64,000 bases of DNA from Adineta ricciae (GCA_905250025.1 CAJNOJ010000019.1:675821-739820); one strand, 5' to 3'. Shown: positions 1 to 14,704, counted from the first letter of the stretch. Made by a program: numbers and translations. Notes: a model not told the origin generated them from the letters alone.

Positions 1-1456
1 TGAACATTAAGGGATGTATAGACATGAAAAAGAGAAAGAGAGAACATTTCTCCCTGGTGGCAAATGAATTCATTGGTTCGTTTTGTGATTATTTCTTTAA
101 TTGATTCGACTATTTCGTGACTTGATCCTGTACTTAGATCTCTAATGATAAGATGGAAAATTAGACGGAAATGTAAGAAAGAAAACTAAAGTAGTAATTT
201 AACGAGTGAAAGAAAAGACGGAAATGCATCATCAAAAAAAAAAAAGAAAGACGAATGTCTCAATGTTCTTCCGCGACACAGCTGAACTTTCTTTTCCTTT
301 TCCACAAGCAAAACATCGTTTGCATGTTTGACAACGTGCATGAAAAAAGAATGAATTTCGATCTAATCAAATAATCTTGACTAATCTGTTTCTATGAAAA
401 GGCTTCATCGTTTTTCCGCTTCATTTAGGTCTTATTGATTGAAGAAAAGAGAATATGTAACTATATGTCTGCATATACCAAGGATTTTTTTCTTCTCCTC
501 ATCAATCCCACCTGTCGTGTTACTGAATGAATAGAGCTACTTCAGTTAATTGTGGACGATTCGTGTATATATATATATATATCGTATGTTCTCATTCTCA
601 TATATAAGTGGTTCGATAGAGTGAAGAGTGTAACACGTTTAATTGTTCTATAGTTACATAGTCTTATTTCCATGTTCGGATACACTTACATCGCTAATAC
701 TCATAATTAGATTCGAGGTTGTTAGAAACTATGTCTTGAGTTTCTCTCTTTTCTCTTTAACTACTCTCTTCGTCTATGTAAATAATATAAAAAAAGAAGA
801 AAAGAAAAGAAGCATATTAATGATGATGATGATGAGGCGGGTAACATGCGAAGACTTTTAAAAGCAATAATTACAGTATATATATACATGTACGTATGTG
901 TATGCCTTCGATGGGTTTAATAACATGCTTGTTTGTGAATAATTCACAAGAAACAACAGTTATAGGAACATTTGTTAAGCTAACTACGTCGATAATATTG
1001 TCAAATGGAGAAGTAATTTGCAGCTTGATTACATTTGATAATGACGACAGTCATAGTAGCAAGTGTCTGTTGCCGATGAATTGTTCATATCCGCTTTGCT
1101 CTTTATTCTTTAATTATCTCCATCTGCGGCCTTTTCGTTATTACTATTGTCATCGTATTGATGACAATAAAACATCAGATATAAACAGTGCAGAAAAGTC
1201 ATCAGCGTTCATCGTCTATAGATTCAATTACTGATTTCAATTGCAATATCCGGTTATGTGTGTCTATCTTAGACTATGTGCATTTTGCACTCTCTTCATC
1301 TGTAATTTGCCTTGGTTTCCTGAGTAACAAAGGTTTCGCTTAGCAGTGTGAATATCCTCATTTGTGTTTTACATCTATATCCAATTAAGAATCATTGTTC
1401 ACCTGACAAACAAGTAAGTTCAATGGAAAAGCTGTTCAATTTGATATAAACTTTTA
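1..1456. other. Intergenic, no gene supported
   Basis: AT-rich sequence with many stops in all frames. Short open stretches (for example 643-861 and 896-1234) have low-complexity or unrecognisable translations and no splice context. A (TA)n run lies at 566-582. The right end is the 3' flank of the minus-strand site-2 protease gene. I see no RNA gene. Confidence 0.6.
566..582. repeat. (TA)n microsatellite
   Basis: Uninterrupted TA dinucleotide run of 17 nt in intergenic DNA. Confidence 0.9.
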
Positions 1457-3605
1457 TTACAATAGAAAATAACGTACAAACGCTAGTAGAACATTGAGAG
1501 CAAGTAAGCCCGTGCCGATAATCAGAGCGAATGTTAATCTAGCATGGCGTTTTCGATGTAAATTCGGCGAATAGTATTCAATGAAAGCAGATAGAATGTA
1601 TTGGCCGTCTAATCCATAACAGGGAACTGCGTTGAAGAACGCTAACGCAAATGAAAAGGCACCGACGTACCTAGATGGAAATTTAATTAGATGAATAACC
1701 TAATAGACTAAATGTAAAACTGATTCTAATAACGTACTGGAAAAATAATGGAATATCGGTAATAAGAATTGTTGGAATAAAGTTATATTTAGCTCGATAA
1801 GATTGGAGAGTAACTAGAAAGAAAATTTAATCAAAGAACTTAAATAATTAATTGAAGAAAAAAAAATGGACGATGAGAACATAGAAAGTTTTAATTTGAT
1901 TCTTTGACTAGATTAATTTTCATTTTGTATTCGAAAAAGAAATGAGAATGGAATTTTTAGGAATTCCTTCGACAGAAGCCGATCAAAGCGAGAGTTTGTT
2001 CCTTACTTGTTCGATAGATCTCATTGATTGACCCAACGAAAAGGATGGAAGGACCTTGACTATGTGAAATACGTATCAAACGCGTGATGTTATCAGCTGT
2101 GAATGGATAAACACAGGATGAGTCACTTCCATAGCGTTGACAGTCACTGTTGAGAAAACATACGGGATGCTGAGTCACTGTGCGAGCTTCCATACACGCA
2201 CCAATCTTCAAGAAATAGAACAAAATGTTCAATGGAAATTAAACACGGAAGATGGTTACTTCAGACGAGTGTTGTTTGAGATGGTAGAGAAAACAGTAGT
2301 TTTTTTGAGAGAGATTTTGACAACAGTCATGATTAATCGTTTGATTGTATTCTAAACAAAACGAGTGTCTTACGTATGATTTGATGGTCCTTGGGAGATA
2401 AAATACGATGGGTTGGTTTTGTACCTGTATGACTGGAGAGTTGTTGAATTTCAGCTTGTGTTAAACAGTAACCACTACTATCTTGTGGACGTCGATCACG
2501 AATCAAACGTAAGCATTGATACCAGTCGTTCGCTGTGTTTACTACACAACCATCAATGGATTGAATTGTTGAATAAACAGGAAGTGAATGAGCTAAGGGT
2601 GATTCCTGTGATGAGAAGACGAATGGATGAGTTATTTGGAAAATATGGCATTTACTTTCACTACACGGGATACCATTGCTGTTTCAATATAGAAATTTCG
2701 AACAAAAAACGGATTCAGCAAAAGAAATCCAAGAGCAAAAAGGACGAGAACCATGTTGTGGTAAACACCAGCACAATAGATTCTTGAAAATCTTTCTTCG
2801 CAATTAGAATTCGACTCTATTTCAACTTACCTCAATTGTCGGTAGGCCGAAATCATTTCTACTTGTTCGTGATTCAAATCAACGTAAGCACCTGGATATA
2901 GCAGAAACAAAAAATAGCCACACCCATTCAAATGAACTTGTTCACTAATGAACGAAACCAATTCGTTTCTCAAGAAATAAAAAATCGCTGCGAATAGCTT
3001 ACGCTGTTGCTGCAACCGCGTGTCCAAATTCATGAAAGACAGTGCAAACCAATAGAGCAAGAAAGAAATGTACTATTTGATCTAGCGGAACATTAACACC
3101 GGGGATCTAAATGATCCAAGCGATTTCTTCCGTTAAAATTAAGACTTTTCTACGAACTATTGGTTGAATTAGTAGTTTATCCCGTTCGTTCTGTTTCGTC
3201 ATGGTTAGATTTTCAGAACGCACTGTATCACTTCGTTGTGAAAGTTCGTATGCGTATCTTGTCGGTAGAAAGACTAAGGTTGCGCACGCACAAACCGCTA
3301 TGGTTGCTGTGACGATTATCCCGAGGGTGAACCAAATTTTCCAAAGATGAGCATTTCTCGAACCGATGCGATAAAATAATCGGTTGAACGCAGTGGTGTA
3401 GAACATGATGTTGCATAATGATATATGGCAACCGAATAAACGTAGAAAACGAAGATACGGCCGTCTGGTCACTCGAAAACGCTATAATAATGAGAACTTG
3501 AAACAATCACAGGAGCAGAAAATTCAAACGAACTAGGAGAAGATGATTGCACAAAGAGACAATGAACCAGAAAAGGAAAAGTTGCAGAGCAAAACGCAGG
3601 AACAT
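1457..3605 (-). CDS. MBTPS2: Membrane-bound transcription factor site-2 protease (S2P)
   Basis: Intramembrane zinc metalloprotease that, in animals, makes the second cut releasing SREBP and ATF6 from Golgi membranes. The spliced minus-strand reading shows an N-terminal hydrophobic segment and a TTAFNRLFY block matching the family's 'TAVFNRAFY'. The zinc-binding motif HEFGH lies near 3020, interrupted just afterwards by a short intron. Next come EQVHLNGCGYFLFLLYPGAYVDL (about 2880-2960), the AGVYHNMV block (about 2750), a Cys-containing lumenal loop ending in NHTRLIR-like DNITRLIRISH (about 2080), and NAVPCYGLDGQ (about 1625), which carries the third zinc ligand. The stop is TAA at 1457-1459. 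I place the start at 3603-3605 (MFLRFALQLF); this needs a 53-nt intron with a weak GTTCGT donor. All catalytic residues are intact. The first exon is the least certain part. Confidence 0.92.
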
Positions 3606-4170
3606 GTTGGTAGATGGACTCAACTGTGTCCTTTTTGAATGATTATGAACCTAGAAGAGAAAATATGCTATATTCCGATCATGAATGAAATCATTTATAC
3701 ATTTCACTTACAGACAAGATACTCTCTTGCTCGTACTTACTTAAAAACTAGTTACCCATCGAATGTCAACTACAAAGCACGTCGCTTCAACCGCAAACTC
3801 ATGTAGTTACTCACCAATGACGTGCTTCCAACACGACATTCTCATCGCTGACAAATTCTCCTATTTGTGACTCAACCTATTGAATCATTTTACTTACAGA
3901 TTCGCTCGACATGTTTGCAAGAGAATGTTTTCGTCGTCGCTACGCTTTCCTTCACTGGATCGTGCGCACATTCTTCATCGAGATTCGTTAGTCATACTTT
4001 CTGAAGAAATCATTAAATAAGATTGATAAGATACATTCATGTATTGATGAAAATGACATTCGAATACAAAATAAACAATAGGCAAACGTTGTTTTGATGT
4101 TTAAAAATATTGCAAAAAAAATAAAACAAGACCAACACACATGCACACGGAAAGGATGGAAGAAAGACTG
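3606..4170. other. Intergenic between S2P and CNK
   Basis: About 565 bp between the 5' end of the S2P gene and the 3' end of the CNK gene, both on the minus strand. It should hold the S2P promoter/5'UTR and the CNK 3'UTR. No coding signal seen. Confidence 0.6.
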
Positions 4171-7100
4171 TCAGTTTTGTTCTGATGTGGATGGATAATG
4201 CTGGTGGTGATGATGATGATGATGACGGTGATTATGTTTATAATCTGTTGAAATATTGCTTGGTTTTGACTGCTCAGAGTTTCTTAACATAGAAGTAGAT
4301 TGAGGAGAAGGTGAACGACGAGTGAAGAATAGTTGATCATTATTGTTTGAAGGTGTTGAAGAAGCAACTATGCCTTTAACAAGAGGAATCGGCGGAGTAG
4401 ACCTGTAAACAGATATATACAGTGGAGCAATGCGAACAACTGCCGGTGAGTATTCTTCAACAGGGGATGTAGACAGATTTGATGATGTATTAGGATCATT
4501 GAATGATTGAGATAGATGTTCTTCATTGCCAGGAACAAATAGATGGCTGTTCGACGTTGATTGAGATGGGGAGAGTGTTTTGTCACTCGAAATGGATAAA
4601 TGAGGCGTCGTGGGAGTAGTAAAACCACTAGACGGAGTCAATATTCTCGGTTGATCATTGATTAAAGGTCGCAGATGCTAAACAACACGAAAGAAAAAGA
4701 AAAATAATATTCTGTTTATTAGTCTTCGATGACTGACCACGTCCGATTGTGATGGATCATTCTTAATGACTTGACTATTGATAAACATTCGCTGGTAGGG
4801 AAGTTCTGTCGATGAATCTGAATCGGAAAGTCTTGGTGCAGCAGAAACATAGGAATTTTCAAAATCATCTCCGTATGACGAACGAAAATTTCTCGGTGAG
4901 CTATTCGCACGATAGTGATTTCGATTCGAAGATGTATTTATTTGGCCAACGAAACGATTTGATGGTGAGTTCATTGAACTATTATGTGTACCGGATAGAA
5001 TTGAAGCCGATGACGACGAACGGGCATGACGCGCGGCCGATGATAAATCTGCTCGTTTATCATTCTATACAACGAACGTTGATTTCTTTTTGAAAACTTC
5101 ACAAGAAACATTACTTTTTCTCGGCATGATTCGGTATCCGAAACACTGCTATGTTGAGATGTGGATTTTTGCCATGATGCAATGGAATCCTTGTCAGAAT
5201 CATTCTCACTATCACCAGTCGAACCAATATGTCCAGCACGTTGCTGTTTACTAGTTGATAGAGCCGAAGTGCCAAGTATTGGTGTCGATGCTGGTGAACC
5301 TTCACGTGAATCTACGAAGCCTTTGTGAAATCCGCCAATTTTTGAATCGTCCATATTGAAGTTAATCGCTGCCAAGCCCATTTTATTCATCCATTTGGCC
5401 ATTTCATCGCGCGTGGAACAATAGAAGTACTCACGATATTTACTTTTCTCGTCCGCAATACGAAAAGCACTAAAATACGAACAGGTTACATCTGTTAGCT
5501 GTAAGGAAGTAATGCATTTACTATTTTCTTCGTTCTGGTGCTGGCGAAACGTTTTTTCCTTCCAATTTGATTTCGATTTCTTGATTTTTATCCTAGACAA
5601 ACAGAATCCAAGTCTTAGAATGCATTTTCCCGTTGTGTCCATCTTACATCTTTTGATTTGAATACATATAAAGTACCGCCTTTTAAAACGCACCAATAAA
5701 CACGCCATGTAACCAGTGAAAGTGTTCCTTTCGGTGAATATCGATGTAGAAAACCTTCGCAATCACCTTTGCCCAAATCCTTGCAGGAGACTTTTCTGTA
5801 CGATGCTAAATTATTGATTAGAGGAGTTAGAAAAATGTATTTCAACGAAAACAGATAGCTAATGTCGTGACCCAATATATAGTATGTGTGCATAGACTCG
5901 AGATAGTCCGAATAGAAGCAGAGAAAAAGAATCAATATGAACTACTCTCGGATATCTATTCTAAACATTTCTATTTTTAGTAGATTATAATGAAATTCTG
6001 GTCTAGTTTCATCAATGTTGATTTTTTCAATGTCACGATGTACTATTTTAATTAACAGCTAAATCAGTCTATCTTTAGCATGTTTAAGTGCAAAAATAAT
6101 AATCGAGTTCCCAATAGATAGATGCATATTACCTTCTGGTATTCATTTACCAGTCAATAAATGCTAGAAACATGTTTCTCATATGAAATCCTCGGAAAAT
6201 TTCGATTACTTACGTTTTCGTTTCGGACGACGTCGCTCCGTAGTTATAGAACTCTGAAAGAAAAGAAATTAGTTCCTCTCAGTCATCAGTCAGTAAATGT
6301 ACAATACCTTTCGACTGTCACTATGGTTAACTGGTGGTTTATTGGCAACGATACCGTTAGTATTGTTGTTATTTCCAATGATCGAACCAATTTCCATTTT
6401 CAATTCATTTCGGAACCTAGAAAAGGTCAACATCGAATTGAAACCCTTGTTCTGATAGAAGGTAATAAAACATACGTTATATTCTTTCCACTATCGCTGC
6501 TGGCTCGTTTTTCCGTCGACTGAAAAAAGAACGAATATTCCATTCGATAGTCATGTACCCATAAAAATAGTTTACTTTGAAAATATTGGAAATATGTGAG
6601 AGGGTGGAAGGTGTATGCAAGCTACTTTGACTGTCACGTTTGTCTACACTTGTTGACAACGATGATGGCGAAGATGACGCAATCATTTGATCGTCTTGTA
6701 GTGAGGAGTTGGAATTGTTGGGTGAACTCTGTTTATAGGTAGAATTGATACGTTTCACAGTGACTAGTTGAGGTTGATCTTTTGTTGCATGCTCGTCAAG
6801 ATCAGCAATGACAGACTTGGCATCTTGACGGGGACGGAATAACGTTGAAAAATAGGATTCAATACACTAAAAACAATTCAGAGACATGAGAAAATCTTTT
6901 CAAGACTCGAACGAACCATTTTTCTCGGACTTTTAGGCGTTACATTTGGCGATGAAGAAACTCCACCAGCAGATGGTGGTCGATCATTACCTAGAAGAGA
7001 GATGGTTCCTGGTAGAGTATTTAATGAGTGAACTTCGCTTCCTACTCTTTCGTTTCGAATTGATTTTAATTGGAGATGTCGGTGATAACATTGCAGTTGT

Positions 7101-8860
7101 CGATACGGATGAAGTTGACGACGATGGTTCAATATGATCAGAGATTTGACTAACATCATTTGGATTATTACTATCATCAATGGATTCGGTGAGGTCAGGT
7201 AACGATGAATGTTGATCGCGTTTGATTTGGGAAGAACGTTTACTTTGATAAAGAGTTTCATCATCACTTTCAACATTAATCTCCCTACAAGAACATCAAC
7301 GAATAAGTTCTTGTTCAAGAAAATCAACGAACAAAACAAAACTTAGACAACATGAATGAGACAACATCTATGACTTCATCTACCTGATCTTCTTCTTGAA
7401 CTCTATGTGTTAGTGATGGAAGTGTTAGAGAAGGGGAAGAAATTGTACGAAAGTCATACCCTTCTTGTTCTAATAATCTCGTTCGATTATCTTCAGTTTG
7501 TTTGATACGTTCTAAGACGCCACGGTTGCGTGTACGTCGAGGATTTGGAGTTAAATCAGCTAAACGTTTTGTATAGATTTCATCATCATTATGGCGAGGC
7601 ATTTTCTTCACTAATAAACATATCTCATTCGGGCGTGATGATGAACGAAGTAGATCATTGAAATGCGCTGAGTCCCAACCGATCTTGACAAAAAAAGAGA
7701 AGAAAAGCTCGAAATACGATTCAAAATTACAGCACATACCACAACTTGATTATTGATTTCTATAATTTCATCTCCGATGTTAATTGCATTAAAACCAGAG
7801 CCCATATAGCTCATTGCCTGAAGTCAAATTCGATCTATATTTCATTTCCAATATCAATATTTCCTACTTCTGTCTCAATACTTGATATCACATGTGTAAA
7901 GTCTGGCATCGTTGTATATTCGATATTCTATAGAAAAGAGAATAGTGATAAGTTTTGATTTTTATCGAAGGTAGAAATTCTCATTGTACCACATCATCTT
8001 TAATTGGACGTCGTAAATTCACTCGTGTTAAATAGCAATCCGATGAAAATAATGAATCTTTATTTTGACGAACTAATGAAATTGCAGTTGTTCGTAATTC
8101 ACTTATCTAAACATACGTCAAATGGTTTTCAATTTCATGCCAATCGGATAGTTACCTCAAGGATCAATTTTGATTTTGGCATATTGATCTGATCGACCAA
8201 ACGTAAATTACGTATTAAAACACGTATTTGAACAAGTGCTTTGATAATTTTCCGTCTTAATTCGATATATTCAGCATTCTCGATAAACGGTAACCTAAAT
8301 CATTTAAATACCAGTCAAAACCTTTGTTTTTCCCTTCAAATCTCATTCTCACCTTCCCAGCCAATGACAAGTCTCCACAATTGCATTTGATAGATTGCAT
8401 ACAGATGTGTAAAAATGTGGCGAATTGATCACATTACTATTATCATTTGACGTATCATCATGTTTCTTCAACTGATTATAGCATGTTGTTGCCGTACAAT
8501 GTATTCGCATAAATAAAAGTGCCAACGTTTCGCTATGTAGACGATTAACCTAAAGAACAAAAAAGCGATCCAGCAAACATCTTCCCTTGCAATCAAATTT
8601 TACAAGAGTAAGTAGAAGATCGATAGATTGCATAAGAATAAGTTGTTGATCGAGTTTTGTAATCCCCATTCGAATGAGATCGTCACGAAGAAGAGTTCCT
8701 AATGAAGCACCATTGATACGCTCTCGAAGAAATGTCTCACTTATTTCCGGTTGAATCCCTGTTAGACCTAAAAGAGACCGAATGGTTCGTCGTTTTGCTC
8801 AATAACATATTTACCAGAAACCCATCGCGCTACTTCATTTGGCTCCCACCGAGCCACCAT
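4171..8860 (-). CDS. CNKSR2: Connector enhancer of kinase suppressor of Ras (CNK) scaffold
   Basis: Scaffold protein that links Ras/RAF/KSR and Rho signalling at membranes. Spliced domains in order: SAM domain (8860 to about 8580; starts MVARWEPNEVARWVSG and continues with INGASLGTLLRDDLIRMGITK); a helical CRIC region (about 8160-8540); a PDZ domain (about 7620-7960, with INIGDEIIEINNQVVV matching CNK2 'IHAGDEVIQVNHQTVV'); a linker beginning near 7600 (KKMPRHNDDEIYTKRL); and a PH domain (about 5350-5830, KGDCEGFLHRYSPKG, WRVYWCVLKGGTLYVF and YFYCSTRDEMAKWMNKMG). A Ser/Thr/Pro-rich tail with a run of histidines ends at 4171. The SAM-CRIC-PDZ-PH order is diagnostic of the CNK family. The start is ambiguous: an in-frame upstream ATG at 8953 would add 31 residues, but the family start lies just before the SAM domain. 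The symbol denotes the family; orthology to CNKSR1, 2 or 3 is not resolved. Confidence 0.9.
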
Positions 8861-9219
8861 CGTCGCACGTTCACGAGTTAATTTAATCGAGCCACTATTA
8901 TAATGCAATGACTGCATTCCGTTCTCAAATGCGTTTACAAAAAAAATATGCAAGATTTGATAACAATCTTTACTTTACATATTACTTAATCAAATAAATA
9001 AACAAATTCTTTTGACTGATAGAAGAAATATCTAATAGGAAAACAACCTGTCATAGAGTTTCACTGTGATTGGTATAGGAGAAAAGAAACATAAATATCC
9101 GATAGAGGGCACTAGTCATAATACATGTACGGTCGATGTATAAGAAAGTATTGTAAACTATTTTTATTCTGGTCAGCCAAACAACAACAAAAAATATGGA
9201 GAGTTCTTTGAATTCATGA
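8861..9219. other. Intergenic, CNK upstream region
   Basis: About 360 bp between the CNK start and the stop of the EF-hand gene, both minus strand. AT-rich; no gene seen. Confidence 0.6.
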
Positions 9220-9816
9220 TTAGAATGTGAATAAAGCTCGAATAGATTCATCTTTGAGCCAAGCATCGACAAATTCCGAGACATTTATAACGCCGGATTT
9301 GTCTTCATCTAATTTTTCCACGATTGCACTAGCAGCTGGTTTCGGACCTTCGCTTAGAACGTCTTGTACATAAACACTTGATAATGACCGATGATAATCT
9401 TGCAAACATTTTAATATCCGAGCGAGTTCCTTTTGCGTCACATGATGATCGCCGTTTTTATCGATAATACGAAAGATGAAATCCGCTTTTTCAATTGGTG
9501 ATTCGGATTGAAAAAATTTTATACTCATTAAATATTCTAAGAAGTCAATATATCCATCATTGTTCGTATCGATCGCCGAGAAGACGCAATCGGTTAAATA
9601 TTTCGAATGTTTCTTCTTCGTCGGGGGTAAATATTCTCCCAACAAGATTTCCATTTGCGATTTCTTCAACCGACCATCATCAGTCACGGAGAAAAACTTC
9701 GTGTATTCATCGTGAATCTCTTGATCAGTAAAATTTGTAATTGTTCGACAATGAGCAAGAAGTTCGTCTGTTAATGTTTTGTAGAGTACACCTTGTTTGC
9801 GAAACAGATTTCCCAT
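9220..9816 (-). CDS. Intronless EF-hand calcium sensor, NCS/recoverin-like
   Basis: 198-residue Ca2+ sensor in one uninterrupted reading frame. It starts MGNLF, a consensus N-myristoylation signal as in neuronal calcium sensors. Three canonical EF-hand loops are visible: DTNNDGYIDFLE (residues 83-94), DKNGDHHVTQKE (119-130) and DEDKSGVINVSE (170-181). A degenerate first loop lies around residues 43-54, as is usual in the NCS family, where EF1 does not bind calcium. Length fits the family (about 190-200). The lack of introns is unusual here, since the second NCS gene at 34.0 kb is split into several exons, and may mean a retrocopy or intron loss. EF-hands 3 and 4 are separated by a longer linker than in classical NCS-1, so a calcineurin-B-like or lineage-specific sensor is an alternative. 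Confidence 0.85.
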   Translation of the reverse strand: MGNLFRKQGVLYKTLTDELLAHCRTITNFTDQEIHDEYTKFFSVTDDGRLKKSQMEILLGEYLPPTKKKHSKYLTDCVFSAIDTNNDGYIDFLEYLMSIKFFQSESPIEKADFIFRIIDKNGDHHVTQKELARILKCLQDYHRSLSSVYVQDVLSEGPKPAASAIVEKLDEDKSGVINVSEFVDAWLKDESIRALFTF

Positions 9817-10346
9817 CGAGGTTATTCAGTGAGAGAGAGACGTCGACGTACCGCACACGTGATGACGCTTATTTTGCCTTCTGTGCGTATAGAGAACGTC
9901 AACGTATCGACATTTTCTTCTCTTTCTTTCTGCCTCCAAAATAGAGAAATGGCTTTAAATCACAGAAACACGAAATAAAAGAAGAATTCAACATGAATAG
10001 GCGACGTTTTGTTACACAGATAACAAATCAAATTGTTTCAAATGTATGCATGCGCGTAGATAGGACAAGATTGTAATATTAAAAAGCTCTACATTTTTGT
10101 CTTATCATCAGAATGTGCGCTTCCACGTTGCATATCAGTGAAAGTAGAGTTGACGAAGCAAACATTTCTTTAGTTTTTTATTTGAAGGTTATACTACATT
10201 GCTAGGAGAGGGTGTGGTGACCAAGAAATCATAAGCTATGCAATAAGACTCGATGAAAATAAGAGGATCCTTTTGTCTTTTCTGCATGCTGACAGTGAAC
10301 AATGCAATAATGTTACTTTTCCGTTCTAGAAGGCACAGGAAAAGCT
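9817..10346. promoter_or_regulatory. Divergent intergenic region, EF-hand gene / epimerase gene
   Basis: 530 bp separating two genes transcribed away from each other, so it must carry both promoters. No clear TATA box for either. A pyrimidine-rich CCGTTCTAG at about 10321-10329, just before the epimerase ATG, resembles a 3' splice site and might end a 5'UTR intron. Confidence 0.45.
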
Positions 10347-11516
10347 ATGAATTTTCGAAATCGTTCATTTTTAATAGCACATGTTCAACGAACATTAGAT
10401 TTTTATGATCAATCCGTTGATCCTAAAGGTGGTTTCTATCAATTCTATAAAGATGATGGCACCGTTTACGATCCTCATACTCGTCATTTAGTATCCTCAA
10501 CACGTTTCGTTTATAACTATGCTATGGCTTATATACATTTCCGTAAAGATGATTACCTCGAACGTACACGGCACGGTGTGGATTATCTTCGTAAATTCCA
10601 CCGTAATCCTCAAACTGGTGGCTATGCTTGGGTCATTTACGATGGAAAAGTTAGTGATGATACAAATCATTGCTATGGGCTAGCGTTCGTCATCTTAGCT
10701 TATGCATGTGCCTTACGTGCTGGTATTGAAGAAGCTCGAGAATGGATTCGTGAGACGTATGATGTGATGGAAGAACATTTTTGGTTGAAAGAATATGGAG
10801 TCTATGGAAGTGAAGCATTCGGTGATTGGAAATTGACAGACTATCGTGGTCAGAATGATAATATGCATGCTTGTGAAGCCATGTTAGCTGCATATGAAGC
10901 AACAAACGAGAAGTTCTACCTGGAACGAGCAAAAACTTTAGCTGAAAACATAACAGCTAGTTCCAAAGAATTACAGTATCAAGTCTTCGAGCATTTTAAC
11001 CTCGATTGGAGTCCAAATTATGAGTATAACAAAGGTGTTCGAACAAATATATTTCGTCCATGGGGTATTCAAACTGGTCATCAAGCGGAATGGGCGAAAC
11101 TTTTAATAATTCTTGATCGACATGATCCTCAACCCTGGCATGTCGAACGTGCGACTCGATTGTTCGATCGTGCAATGAAATACGGCTGGGATGAAGTCAA
11201 TGGTGGTTTAGTATACGGCTACGATGTCGAAGGCAATCTATACGATGCTGATAAATACTTCTGGGTACAAGCAGAAAGTTTTGCTGCAGCTGCTCTACTT
11301 GCAGATAAGTTAAAAGATGATAAATACTGGCAATGGTATGATAAAATCTGGGAATACAGTTGGAAATACTTTGTTGATCATAAGTATGGTGCTTGGTATA
11401 GAATTCTAACACCAACAAACGAAAAATACTCCGACGAGAAGTCACCAGCAGGAAAAACAGATTATCATACGATGGGTGCTTGTTATGAAGTACTGAATGT
11501 TATTGGTGAACAATAA
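10347..11516 (+). CDS. N-acylglucosamine 2-epimerase family sugar isomerase (YihS/cellobiose-epimerase-like)
   Basis: 389-residue intronless enzyme of the AGE superfamily, an (alpha/alpha)6 barrel that interconverts aldoses with ketoses or their C2 epimers. Family signatures: STRFVYNYAMAY near residue 51; DYRGQNDNMHACEAMLAAYE with His174; FRPWGIQTGHQAEWAKLL with His245; and TDYHTMGACYEVL with His374. These match the catalytic histidines and aromatic pockets of bacterial YihS and related aldose-ketose isomerases better, by eye, than vertebrate renin-binding protein. No signal peptide, so probably cytosolic. An AATAAA polyadenylation signal lies 50 bp after the stop, so it appears adapted to eukaryotic expression. 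Neighbours are typical intron-rich animal genes. Intronless structure and bacterial-like motifs suggest acquisition from bacteria. The exact substrate (mannose, glucose or cellobiose type) cannot be read from the sequence. Confidence 0.93.
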   Translation: MNFRNRSFLIAHVQRTLDFYDQSVDPKGGFYQFYKDDGTVYDPHTRHLVSSTRFVYNYAMAYIHFRKDDYLERTRHGVDYLRKFHRNPQTGGYAWVIYDGKVSDDTNHCYGLAFVILAYACALRAGIEEAREWIRETYDVMEEHFWLKEYGVYGSEAFGDWKLTDYRGQNDNMHACEAMLAAYEATNEKFYLERAKTLAENITASSKELQYQVFEHFNLDWSPNYEYNKGVRTNIFRPWGIQTGHQAEWAKLLIILDRHDPQPWHVERATRLFDRAMKYGWDEVNGGLVYGYDVEGNLYDADKYFWVQAESFAAAALLADKLKDDKYWQWYDKIWEYSWKYFVDHKYGAWYRILTPTNEKYSDEKSPAGKTDYHTMGACYEVLNVIGEQ

Positions 11517-11566
11517 GCACGAATTGTATGCTTTTTTCTTCTTTCATAATTACTAGTTTTTAGTAG

Positions 11567-11572
11567 AATAAA
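11567..11572 (+). terminator. Polyadenylation signal AATAAA of epimerase gene
   Basis: AATAAA 50 bp downstream of the TAA stop at 11514-11516, on the same strand as the gene. Confidence 0.6.
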
Positions 11573-11812
11573 AAGAGCATAATCGCTTGTTTCTTTATTT
11601 AAACTGTAAGAAATGCCTCGAAATGAACTAGATTAGAAAGTTTTTTTTTTCTACATGATCGAACTTTATTATTTGTATAGAATAACCGAGGGTTATTCGA
11701 TGCTTTTGCACTGGAGGAAAACAAAAATGAAGATATAATAAATAGCAAAGAAAATGTCAAGAAAAAAATCTCTCGGTGCACCTGGTAATAACATTCAACA
11801 TCATAACGTTCG

Positions 11813-13993
<2,181 letters not shown>

Positions 13994-14704
13994 AAGCGAA
14001 CTGTAGTACTAGTTTGCAGTTTATAATGGGATCGCTTAGTTGTATTGAAATAATGAGAAAATAAGTATGAATGATTTAGTTGTTTTCCTTACAAGCTTCT
14101 CTTCAGATTTGTTTTTTCATTGAAAAAAAAATCGTATCAAATAAACATCAACACTGCAAAATAGAAAAGAAAGAGAAAATAATAATAATATTCATAATCA
14201 TAACAAACCGAAACAGAGAAAGCATACATATGTATAGAAAACGGACGGATTTAGTGTATAAATTCTGCTTCTTTTTTGTTTTCTTGGAAGAAAAGCCGAC
14301 AAAAATACAGCGAATGCGTACACAGCCAAAGAATAATTCGGAAAACAAAATATAGAAAAAGAAAATCTACACGTAGCGAAAAGTTGTAAGAAGAAAATGC
14401 AAATAATGTTCTAATCTAGCTGAATTTCACACACACATACACACATATATATATAGTATATGTATATATCTCGCGAGGGTGCCGAAAAAAATACAGGTGA
14501 AATTTCAGAAGGTCTCAATCGTGTTGCATATAAGTCTGCGTATGTGTATTCAAAGAATAAGAACAATAATATAATAATAAAAAAAAACACTTTGTTATTA
14601 TTAGAAGAGTGTAAAAATCCAGAGAAGAAAACAAAAATAATAACATGATTTGCTTTTTAGCAAAAAGAGAGAAAACAACCGAACAAAAAGCTTTGTCACA
14701 GAAT
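13994..14704. other. Intergenic between convergent ALDH and PLK4 genes
   Basis: About 710 bp holding the 3'UTRs of two genes that face each other. A-rich runs, (CA)n/(TA)n patches near 14431-14460, and no coding signal beyond low-complexity open frames. Confidence 0.6.

Noticed and set aside
896..1234. 112-codon open frame on the plus strand
   Set aside because: Translation has no recognisable domain, no good start context and lies in AT-rich DNA with no splice partners; looks like chance.
2413..2787. 124-codon plus-strand open frame
   Set aside because: It is antisense to S2P exons that align with human S2P (AGVYHNMV and the lumenal loop); shadow frame.
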